NCBI GenBank assembly: GCA_029891345.1
Contig: CM057000.1
Coordinates: forward strand, 139,732,163-139,796,162
From: Dryococelus australis
Taxonomy: Eukaryota; Arthropoda; Insecta; Phasmatodea; Phasmatidae
Direction of reading: 5' to 3'
Length of the DNA stretch: 64,000 nucleotides
Shown here: one piece after another, positions 54,656 through 64,000 of the stretch
How positions within the stretch are numbered: the first letter of the stretch is position 1
Layout: every line of letters begins with the position of its first letter
Notes under the pieces: generated by a model
Databases searched by the model: none
What the model was told of the DNA's origin: nothing
What the model saw: only the letters and a program-made list of their open reading frames with translations
Made by a program: the position numbers and the translations under genes

Positions 54656-57533
54656 AGATTTCCTCAAAATTAGAAGTACTAATTACACAAGCGTGTCTGC
54701 GACCACAACACTCGGAGGAGGTAGTTTTATTTCTGACAAAGCGATCCCATAATTTTGTGGCTCTGCAAAGAACATGGAGAGCTTTAGTAAGATACTCCAA
54801 AGACTAATACCGGACAGCTGGCGATTTTCCTTGCGAAAAGTGATTGCCCTGCGCTCTACCGACTTGCGGTGGCAACACATTTGTTTACATTTACCGTCGT
54901 GCATTTTAAACTTGGGATTGCTTATGTTTTGTAACGTTTTAATGATTCTAGTGATTCACGTTCATCGAAATACCATGGCAGGTGGCATTTACACTGTGTA
55001 TAATTGTTTCAGTTACACTTTCAGTTCTGCAAAATATATTTCATTTTCGGATCTGCTTTTCCACTAACAAAAATCTTTGTAATATTTTTACTCGGTTTTT
55101 TTCCAGCACATACATAACATGAAATACAAGTTCCCGAAGCTTGACAGTCATAAAAAGGGTGTGTGGGCAGACGCCAACTTTGTAACCACCCCCCCCACCC
55201 GCCTACCACAAAGTGACGAGATCCAACACTGGCGAGTAAAACAAAAATTATTAACATTTATATATCCTTGATTTAAGAAAAGGGCAGTGGTAAATATTTA
55301 GGATCACGAATATATAGTCAGCAAAACAGCAGCTTTCAAGAAGCTAATTTCCGAAAATATTTTACTGCGTGGGAACTAAAACTATTTGTTCATTAATTTT
55401 TTTTAATATTCGTACGCTGGAGATGCGTATTAAATCTGTATTTTAGCTAGAGGGACTACTCATACTTGCTAAAGCAACAAATTTAGTTTTATCGCTTTTC
55501 ATTTTTGCAGTGAGGAAGGTCACTTATGTTGTTTTGGAACATAATTCTTATACAAAAATTACCAACACTATAGTATTAATTCGCGATACATGCTACGAAA
55601 CAATAAGTCGAAAACGTATGTGTGTTGTAGGTTAGGTATTAGGCCAAGTGAGGAAGAACAAGCGTATATTTTTAAGGTATTTCTGTAGCATACACACTTG
55701 TACAAAACTTAAAAACAAATCATTTTTAATCACGGTGTGTTCCAGATCTTCAGATGCGTCCCGAACATTACAAGATAAATTTCACAGTTATTATTGTAAA
55801 AATTGTGTAGAGTTCACATATTATGCGAGATTTTCGGCATTAAATACCACCTTTTGTTTTAAATTAAAAATTATTGTACACGCATTAAGACACCCATGCT
55901 GCAATATAAAATAGAAAGAAAAATGTCCCGAACGAAATAATTTGTAGGAATACTGAATTTCGCGCACAAGTTCACTCGTTATGTCCACTGTGCATGTACA
56001 CAGATTCAAAGTTCGCGGGCGTTTGCCACCTCAAGCCGCTAGGTTCGCTGCTGCTGTTGCTGTTCACACGCTCGTCTGTGTTGTTTGTATACAGCTGTCT
56101 TGTATTAGTCTCTAGTGTATCTGTTTTAATGTCAAGCAGGGACTGCTCGATACATATTTATTCACTACTGCCAATTTTTGGTTGTTTATTTCACGGATTA
56201 CGTGGAAGGAAAGTTACATCATCTGTAAAGGTTATTTTTACAAAATGTTTTCACGAGGTTAAAAAAAATGACCATTTACACAAAACTAAAAATATGGGTA
56301 CTGTATTTTGTCTTAGTCCTTTACACGTTGTAATAAAAAATACATTTATGTATTTAAATATTTAATTTTTTTTTTAAGTTTTGTGTTTTGTTTCATATGA
56401 ATAATCGAAAAGTCGGGCAGTTTACTCTATAGATTCACCTCACAAGGTTGTTAATTTACGACAATTTATTTTATTTTATAAACGTAACCTGTTTCAATTG
56501 AGTAATTTTTATAATGATATTACTTGGCGTGTTCTCGTCAGAGGTCGTAGCTTGTCTGCTTGTATACGTTTGGCACTAGAGCAGAGCGTGCTGAGAAAAT
56601 ACAAAAACTCCGAATCTTAGTCATTACTTTGTGAACTCCTACCGCTTTGACATTAAACGAAGTGATTGGGAACGTAAAACGAAGTGATTGGGAACGTAAA
56701 ACGAATCCCTTTAAAACCACGTTGAATTATTTTGCGATCATTTTACAATCCCGCGGGATTTAAATAGTCTTAATTTTTCTGTAAACAAACTAAATTTGTT
56801 GAGCTGAATAACCTATTCTAATATAATGGCTACTGGTGGGAATTAATCCGAACCAAACTTACCAGAAGTTCGAGAACAAACAAGATTATTTACGTAGAGC
56901 GTTTTCACAAAATTTCAGAAGTTTTTTTTTTTTTTTTTTTTTTTTTCCCCACAAATTTTTAATAGTCATATTTTTTCATGTAAATTTTACTCGCTCATTT
57001 CACGTTTCGCTAATAAGAAGAGTTAGATAACACTGGAATTACTGTGTCAGTAAATACTGAGCGAAATAATTTATTCAAATTCCAAGTTTTCCACGAGATT
57101 TACGCTATTCATCGAGTAAAAGAACTTCACATTTTTTTTATACCAAGTTTGTCATCCTTAGTTATCATCGCGAGCGGTCGGAAATGTTTTAATAACGTGT
57201 CTTAAAAGTTTACGAGGAATCAGGACAGAAAAACAAAAATAAAAATAATATCCGGCATCTTGAAAACAGCGGACAAAGGGAAAATGTTTCTCCTTCCTCG
57301 GCAGAGGAGATCTTTCCGCGCGAGTTATGAAAAGTTTGCCGTCTGGTCGATGACAGCGTATTCTTTGCCGTATTAGCGGCAGGCGCGCTGCCTCGTGGAG
57401 ATGATATGAAAACCACGTACTTTGTCTTCATATATTACCTCCACATATTAAAAGCGGATGACAAAGTAACAACTTTCGACAAGAATTTCTCTCCTAAGAA
57501 TATTAAGTATTTTTTGTCAGAAAACATTACGAC
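54656..57533. other. unassigned AT-rich sequence
   Basis: No repeat family of this window is present. It holds a 22-bp tandem pair near 56656-56701, a C-rich run near 55189-55199 and a 25-T run at 56922-56946. The longest opening, 55994-56365 (123 codons), is hydrophobic at its start and has no domain I can name. It could be an exon, but I see no supporting signal. Confidence 0.35.
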
Positions 57534-57558
57534 GGGGTGGGGGGGTAGGGGGTAAGGG
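57534..57558 (+). other. G-quadruplex-type motif
   Basis: Four G runs of 4, 7, 5 and 3 separated by T, TA and TAA. Matches the usual G4 pattern with very short loops. No gene start is known nearby. Confidence 0.85.
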
Positions 57559-58584
57559 ATCTTCAGGGATACAGGACTGCGAGCGAACGCGGAAGCAAGA
57601 GACTATTAAAGAAACGACTGCAGTAAAACGACAAAAACTCCTGTGCACTATAAAACTGTATATTACAAAGCAGGTAATTAAAAAAAAATCTAGAAAGAAA
57701 AAATTGCCGAGCCAAGACGAGGAACAATTAAAACTGGCATAAATTATAGTGATATCAAAACACCCGACATTGTGCTCAGTTTTCCATGGTTGATTTAATC
57801 GCGAGCAAGAAACTTTTTAACTCGTTATTAAATTTGAATATTTTTAGTTGCTACAATAATAGCGAGGATGACAGTAAAAATCGTGTGCGGGTGATTTCCG
57901 TATATACATTAATCGCATATTTTTTTCTCCCTACAGTTGAAACATAGTATTCACGCATCTTTTACTGCCACTCATCTTTTTTCGAAAATAATAAACACAA
58001 CTATCGTACTCTGCATTAAATTTTTACATAAATGAAAATGAAAAAAATTGTTTACTACATTGGCTATACCGTGCAAAACTGTCCGTGTAGCTCAGCGTAA
58101 ACTGCGAAAGAAGTTCGAAATAAACTGATATGACGTGCTGGAAAGCTTGTAGATGAACGTTTCTCAATTCGGACAGCAAAATATAATACCCAAGGAAAAT
58201 AAATAATGATGTACAGTTTTATATACAAAGAAACTCTGAATGAGCCTGTGAAACTTATTATAAATAAAACTGTTTATTTAATTTCATTGTTTATGTTTAA
58301 ACATAAAATATGTCTATTTTGAGTTAAAGATTTTAAATTCGGCTTAGTGTATAAATTAATTGATAATTTTTTTTTACATCGGAGAAAATGGAGTAACAAT
58401 TGGAATTGATAGCATTCATTGAAGTCATCCTGAAGTTTAAAGTTATTTTTGTCACCCAGAAAATATGAAATTAATGGCACTATTTTAATGTAAGTAATAA
58501 CATTACTGATGATAATTTAAAAATTTTCCAAATGTTTCTCGTTCAATATGTTAAAATGATGACAAAAATATTGTTTTTACTTTC
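57559..58584. other. unassigned AT-rich
   Basis: Nothing recognised. Confidence 0.4.
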
Positions 58585-58915
58585 AGGAAGACGGTGTACT
58601 AAATCATTAACACGGAAAGCTTAGCCCCATCATCAATACACTTAGGTAGGTCTAGTGGAATAGATAGCATGTGTGCCTTTACTTTCAGCAATACACTTGG
58701 GTAGGTATAGTGGAATAGATCGCATGTGTGCCTTTACTTTTAGCAATACACTTAGGTAGGTATAGTGGAATAGATAGCACGTGTGCCTTTACTCTTCCAG
58801 GAAGACAGTGTACTAAATCATTAACACGGAAAGCTTAGCCCCATCTTCAATACACTTAGGTAGGTATAGTGGAATAGATAGCATGTGTGCCTTTACTTTC
58901 AGCAATTGCCGTTTA
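58585..58915 (+). repeat. compound minisatellite (55-bp unit)
   Basis: A unit AATACACTTAGGTAGGTATAG to GTGTGCCTTTACTTTCAG (about 55 bp) occurs four times (about 58636, 58691, 58746 and 58850). A second block (AGGAAGACGGTGTACTAAATC to CTTAGCCCCATC) precedes the first and the fourth units, giving a 213-bp larger period. Confidence 0.9.
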
Positions 58916-59545
58916 GATTTCAGCTTTAAAAAACCTCGCTTTTATTGTTATATTCGTTAACTTAATCTTAGCTATAAATCGACTCGAATTGACGTTTTTG
59001 GCTAAGCAAATAGACTTCACACATGTATGATGGAAACATTCCCCGCCGATAAAAAATGCACTCTTCTATAAAGGCTTTATTCGTGCCTCAGTGTAAACTT
59101 ACAAGAAAATTTTATGCCTATGGTCCATATCCTAAAATATCATACCTATTGTTATACCTATCATTTCTGCATTTTATATAATTACTTGGTTATAATACAA
59201 TAAGTTTTACTGTTCTAACTTTAATTTAATAATTTCTCTTCTAAATAATTCAATAAATTCTTTAGTTAACTGCAAAGTTTAAACATTTTCTCTATTATTT
59301 ATGAATAAATTTCAAATAAAAAAAACATTTTTAGCTTGCAATTATACGTTCAAAACAACTTTTTTTTTGTTTACATTTTCCCATTCTTACATAGAGAGTA
59401 TGTCGCACACAAAAAATTCTTATAAAATAAAAGAATCGAAAAACTAGAAAACGTTTGTGGTTCTTCTGTAATATATTTGTAAAAAAAAAAAAAAAAAAAA
59501 AAAGAATTATTGCTATTATGTAGTAGAACTTAACAGCTACTTAAA
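58916..59545. other. unassigned AT-rich with poly-A
   Basis: A 23-A run at 59481-59503. Nothing else recognised. Confidence 0.5.
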
Positions 59546-59703
59546 AAATATTGTCACGTAGCTGCTGCAACCCCTAAAATATTGTCACGTAGCTGCTGCA
59601 ACCCTTAAAATATTGTCACATAGCTGCTGCAACCCCTAAAATATTGTCACGTAGCTGCTGCAACCCCTAAAATATTGTCTCGTAGCTGCTGCAACCCCTA
59701 AAA
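59546..59703 (+). repeat. 31-bp minisatellite, five units
   Basis: Five units of AAAATATTGTCACGTAGC plus TGCTGCAACCCCT with three or four single-base differences in all. Confidence 0.95.
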
Positions 59704-60539
59704 TGAACAGAAGCACACAAAAACTAACCAACCCGAGTGGTAGCTTTACATAGAGAGGCTAAATTAAATAACAAAAGTTTAGACAAACTCGCTTACATGT
59801 CTTAAAAATGATGAAGAGGCAAAGAGACAAAGATAAAGAGAGGACACTCTCTCATTCTCATTCTCTCTGGGATCTAAATAAACTAGTTGTCTTCCTATAC
59901 ACGCAGGACACTTAAGCGGGTTCAGGTACCATCTCAGTTCAAGATTCCTTCTGTAGCCCCTTCGACAAGATTTATGGGAATAAAACCAATCAGACACGCC
60001 ATGCTTATTTTCAAAACCATAAAGATTAATTTCAACAAACTAAATGAACCACTAGTCATGTAGCAAACTGAAAACACGGAGAGCAGAATATCACAAGTAA
60101 CTCGACTGACTAGATAGGTACAAAATTCAGCTTTCCAAGTATAGAAATTTAAAACGAACAGCATGATCGTCTGGATGGTAAGTGTCCAAGAGTTGCGGTA
60201 TAAAACTAAACCAATACTGTGCTGTGAAAATTACAAATGTTAAACTTCACATATCGTAAGCTTCGCTTAAATTAAAGACTACCAAATGGGATGCTTCCGT
60301 GTTTTGACACCTGCCATCCTCTTTCAGCGGCCAACACACTGGGTGATCCTGTCAAACCCCTGGCTCCATCCAGTAGTTTCTTGCCATCACTTTCAATTAT
60401 AACTGATACGCATACTTTGTGAATACTGAGGTGATTGCTTTCCACCGAGACGACTAATATGAACATAAAGCAGAACCAATCACTTCAGTATTCACAAATG
60501 TATACGTAACAGAATTCAAAGTGATGACATGAAAATTCT
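59704..60539. other. unassigned
   Basis: A CT/GA-rich stretch at about 59820-59875. Minus-strand openings at 59779-60164 and 60272-60466 without domains. No call. Confidence 0.4.
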
Positions 60540-60672
60540 TTCCCTTCATCCTCGCCAACTTGAATTGGCGCACGTTACTCAGTGTGTCCTTTGAAATGCA
60601 CACAGGTGGTGGCAGCGACCTTTTTCAAAGGTTTATTCCGAAATTCTTCTTTAACCATGAACAGCCTATAAT
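60540..60672. mobile_element. A2-like right-end fragment
   Basis: CAACTTGAATTGGCGCACGTTACTCAG, then GGTGGTGGCAGCGACC, AAAGGTTTATTCCG and TTTAACCATGAACAGCCTATA follow the order of the A2 right end, strongly diverged. Left part not recognised. Confidence 0.5.
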
Positions 60673-60713
60673 CGATGGTATGTGCAAGTATAGTAATTTT
60701 TATAATATCTAGA

Positions 60714-61137
60714 TATAGCCTGTTCCCGGTTTCTTCACACCTTTTTAATAAAACCTTTGAAAAATCACCCTTAAAAAACGTGTTTGGTTGTTTCCTACAT
60801 ATGTCCTGTATCACAAGCTTTTTATACTTTGTTAAAATAAAAGTATCTTATTTTTGATCGAACTGAAGGTTTGCCTGTATTTTGCCTAAAAATTATAATA
60901 TTTAATTTATACTTAATACGAATAAAAATGGGTAGAAAACCGGTGTTTTGGTAATGCCTCGTAAGAAAAAGTTTGATGTTAAATGATATTGAACTGAGTG
61001 CGCGTGAATGAGGTGCGCAGTCCCTCTGGTGAAATTTTCTAGACTTGATTAAGCTTTGTTTGTATGAGACGGAGTGATAGTCTGAAAGTAGAAATTTTGC
61101 AAGGCTTCAGAAAAGTATGAGGTAACCGTGAATGGAT
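60714..61137 (+). mobile_element. MITE family N, fullest copy
   Basis: ATAGCCTGTTCCCGG and TTCTTCACACCTTTTT at the left; inverted at the right, ATCCATTCACGGTTACC. The ends are a diverged form of the A-family ends (GGCTGTTCACGGTAA). About 420 bp; the minus-strand opening 60575-60814 is within it. Confidence 0.65.
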
Positions 61138-61162
61138 TATATATCTGAGAACGAATATTTTA

Positions 61163-61562
61163 TATATACAGGATGATTCGCGATTAGACCGACGAACTTC
61201 GGGAGATGATTATTCTTGAAAAAGTAAATGGAAAACATACGTGACAGTTTATACTTCAACCGAATACTAAGGGAGGTATGAGCCCTTAAACGAGGTTTTT
61301 AACCGTATTTGTGCAAAATATCCGTAACGAAGTAAAATACAATGACAACTGTCGGAACATTATTGTATATTATCGGGACCTTCAACGTAAGAGCCGATAT
61401 TTAGAACAAATACGGCTTAAAATCTCGTTTTTTTTCTAATGGCTCATATCTCTATTAGTATTCGATTTAGGTATAAAGTGTGACATATGTTCTCCTTTAA
61501 CTTTTTCATGAAGAATTGCCTCCCGAAGCTTGTCTGTCTAATTGAGAATTATCATGTATATA
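61163..61562. mobile_element. foldback element K
   Basis: Arms of about 165 bp (61163-61330 and 61395-61562) are inverted copies: GAACTTCGGGAG, TTGAAAAAGTAAATGG, ACCGAATACTAAGGG on the left and their complements on the right, around a ~65-bp core. TA-rich outer ends with TATACAGGATGATTCG, similar to mariner-type MITE ends. Non-coding. Confidence 0.8.
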
Positions 61563-61820
61563 AATTAATACTGACGTGTTTGAACGCAATGGAGGGGGAG
61601 GGGGGGACGAAACGGACACCATGGTAGATCGCAGGGATGTATTATATTTCAATGATGCTCACGCACAGTATTACACGAGGTATAATGCCGAGCGAAACAC
61701 AGTTGTAACTCGTTTTGAGCGTGGAAGGTAATAATGCCTGTTGGAGCACCTTTCCACGTTAGAGATGTTGAATCTGCGGGGCTTCGGAGATTACATTCTT
61801 GCTAATGGACTGCGCCGTGG
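61563..61820. other. unassigned spacer
   Basis: A G-rich GGAGGGGGAGGGGGGG patch near 61590-61606. Nothing else. Confidence 0.5.
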
Positions 61821-62017
61821 CTTTCTCTCTCTCACTCTCACTCTCTCTCACTCTCTCTCTCTCTCTCAGCCTCTCCCTCTCTCTCTCTCTCTCTCTCAGC
61901 CTCTCCCTCTCTCTCTCTCTCTCTCAGCCTCTCCCTCTCTCTCTCTCTCTCAGCCTCTCCCTCTCTCTCTCTCTCTCTCTCAGCCTCTCCCTCTCTCTCT
62001 CTCAGCCTCTCCCTCTC

Positions 62018-62079
<62 letters not shown>
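61821..62079 (+). repeat. (CT)n tract with AGCCTCTCC interruptions
   Basis: About 260 bp of almost pure CT on the plus strand, broken at intervals by CAGCCTCTCC. It generates long Ser/Leu and Arg/Glu openings (up to 174 codons) that are not genes. Confidence 0.95.
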
Positions 62080-62082
<3 letters not shown>

Positions 62083-62321
62083 GCCTCTCCATATCGTAGC
62101 AGGCAGGTATACGGGATCAGGAAGCCACTCGCCTGCCGCCATTTGCTGCTGGCTCAGAGCTCTTGTGTCCCAGCAGTAAACCACCCCAGCAACTTGCTGT
62201 TTCGGAAACACTGTCCGTGCCTCACTTCCATAACCTTACTGCGAGACGCGAACCCACTGTTATAGCATACTCGAAGTTGCTTCGCACTTTTCGAATCATA
62301 CTTTTGGAAAATCACCCCATA

Positions 62322-62906
62322 TATACAGGGTGCAAACGACAAGTGTCTACAACTGTACACAGCAGTGTACAGGGCTCCGAGACGAGCAATTTGATGCAGG
62401 ACACTCGTGGTCCAAAGGGTCGGGAAATTACCGTAAAAGTGCTTGACAAATGTGTACTAAGACACGTGCAGCGCGCCGCTGTGGGCCCGGCCTTAATCCA
62501 CCTGCTGGTCAGCTAAAGCCAGTTTGTACAGAGGTCAAATCGGGCAGGAAACGTTTAGTTATTGCTTTTGTTGTGAAACACATGTTACAATTTCATACGT
62601 TCTTTACTGATTTCTGTAACTTGTTTGTAGTATTGTGATAATGCCACATGTGATTTAAAAACAACAATTACTAAACGTTTCCTGCCCGATTTGACCTCTG
62701 TACAAACCGGCTTCAGCTGACCAGCAGGTCGATTAAAGCCGGTCCCATAGCAGGGCGCTGCACGTGTTTTAGTAAACATTTGTCAAGTAATTTACGGATA
62801 TTTCCCGACCCTCTGGACCACAAGTGTCCTACATCAAATTGCTCGTCTCGGAGCCCTGCACACTGTTGTGTGCAGTTGTAAACACTTATCGTTTACACCC
62901 TGTATA
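62322..62906. mobile_element. foldback element L
   Basis: TATACAGGGTGCAAACGA at the left and, inverted, TATACAGGGTGTAAACGA at the right. Arms of about 250 bp (62322-62570, 62655-62906) pair almost throughout (CGAGACGAGCAATTTGATG, GGTCAAATCGGGCAGG). Short AT-rich loop (~80 bp). TA target, mariner-type ends. All openings here are inverted-repeat shadows. Confidence 0.85.
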
Positions 62907-63018
62907 TGTTTAGTTATTTCCTTAATATGCCATGCATCACTGGCGTTTTATATTTGTGTTAACATAAGAGGCCCCCTTCGTTAGCCTACTTTCCGGTCTG
63001 TGTATCTATGCGTGTGTA

Positions 63019-64000
63019 TACAGGATAAGTCTGAAAAACACCGACAAACGCCGGCAGGTAATCCCTTAGGAAAATATAAGACGAAAATGTGAGAACCACG
63101 TTTTCCGAAACTGATTATTAAAGGAGCTGTGATACCCCAAATGTCAGATTTTGAAATGCCTTACGTTGAAAATTTTAGAAACTACTTGCGGCTAAGCGAC
63201 GAATCGGCGAATAGTGTTTTGTTGTTTTGTACAGTGGAGATCGTTCACCTCGAGAATTGTGGATGGTCATAGCATCCCTTACGTTGGGGAAAAGGGGGCT
63301 GCAACCCTGTGTTTGCACAAATCGTGTTAACAAACATTTGTAAGCAATTTAATGCATGACTTTATTAATCGGCGCGTCTACATTAACAAAAAAAGATCGT
63401 CTTGTCCGAACACTCTCAGGTGAACCGTTTGTGAGAAATCCGTGGTGACATCATACAAAACAGAAAGCGAGTGGCCTGGCAGGTAGGCAATCCACCCCTC
63501 ACGGAGCATGTTACTATGATGAAAGACGGACAATGGTTTCATTCAACAGTCACGATAAATTACCTAAATTCGCGTATGTACACGACGCTCTGCCGCATGC
63601 AAATTACAACGGGCGCTATCTTTATTACAACTTGTAGTTAAGAAGGTAGATACCTAAATTTATCATCGCGTATTAAGTAAGCGTTTTATTTCGTGAATTA
63701 AATGTAAAACGTCAGGATTAGTCTAAAACCACCGACAAACTACACATGCATACTCCGTATGAAAATGTAAACCAACTCATACATGAAAGGTATAGTCTGC
63801 GAGGAGTCGTAAGGGTCGTAGGCACCCTTGAAGCTGGAGCTGACACCTGTGTTTATTGTACATACCACACAAAGTATTTGAAATGGAACAGTGACATTTA
63901 GGATAATGTGTATTTGACCGAATATAAGGCATTTCAAAATCCGACTTTTGGGGGCGCACATCTCCCTTAATAATCACCTGGGGAAAACTTGGTTCTTACA
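63019..64000. mobile_element. foldback element M, runs off the window
   Basis: Left end TACAGGATAAGTCTG. The segment at 63080-63170 (GAGAACCACGTTTTCC, GATTTTGAAATGCC) is repeated inverted at 63925-64000 (GGCATTTCAAAATCCGAC, ending AACTTGGTTCTTACA). The right tip lies outside. A second copy of the left-end word (GTCAGGATTAGTCTAAAACC) at 63710 in direct orientation suggests a nested or rearranged structure. Confidence 0.65.

Noticed and set aside
55994-56365. 123-codon opening with hydrophobic N-terminus as a membrane protein
   Set aside because: Hydrophobicity alone in T-rich DNA is weak evidence; no homologue recognised.
59546-59703. CRISPR-like array
   Set aside because: The units are contiguous with no unique spacers, and the setting is eukaryotic: a minisatellite.
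61741-62265. 174-codon plus-strand opening and Arg/Glu-rich minus-strand openings
   Set aside because: They are translations of the (CT)n tract; low complexity with no flanking coding signal.
1-64000. Telomeric TTAGG arrays, rRNA or histone repeats
   Set aside because: Looked for and not seen.

Overview
This window looks like gene-free, repeat-packed chromosomal DNA from an arthropod, most probably an insect with a large genome. The basis for that is the AT-rich composition, one decayed env-bearing Ty3/gypsy (errantivirus-like) element, a decayed virus-like gene cluster, tRNA-derived SINEs, and dozens of short non-autonomous DNA transposons (MITEs). I find no intact host protein gene, no rRNA and no functional tRNA. 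Almost every open frame over 60 codons lies inside a repeat or is a chance opening.

Layout. 0.46-3.83 kb (minus strand) is a decayed virus-like cluster: a phospholipase-A2-like protein, a capsid-like protein and a third ORF, all frameshifted. About 4.4-7.6 kb is a degenerate tandem array with a period near 283 bp. From 7.7 to 22 kb come many MITEs, several nested, plus SINEs. 22.4-29.7 kb (plus strand, A-rich) is the retrovirus-like element with gag, pol and env remnants; its reverse transcriptase and integrase catalytic residues are mutated. 29.7-32 kb is largely unassigned. 32-54 kb is again dense in MITEs, with an LTR-like insertion at 43.25-44.14 kb and a LINE fragment at 52.97-53.75 kb. 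54-61 kb is mostly unassigned AT-rich DNA with minisatellites. The last 3 kb holds three large foldback (long inverted repeat) elements and a CT microsatellite.

MITE families, named here for this window only. A/A2: TA target, ends like TAGGCTGTTCACGG. N: a distant relative of A. B, H, I, I2, J and R: hAT-like, with ends TAGRGAC or TAGRGC, a nearby TTCGCG, and 8-bp target duplications in most copies where both ends survive. C, D and F: TTAA targets, piggyBac-like. G: ~65-bp imperfect inverted ends. K, L, M and P: foldbacks. O: unclassified. Target duplications and nesting give a relative history: piggyBac-like C landed in a hAT-like B and was then hit by an A element; A2 elements landed in A2; a LINE landed in A2; an LTR-like piece landed in D. 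No transposase for any of these families is in the window, so they would have moved using enzymes encoded elsewhere.

Limits: all family names rest on termini, target duplications and motifs read by eye. No database search was possible, and the host species is not identified.
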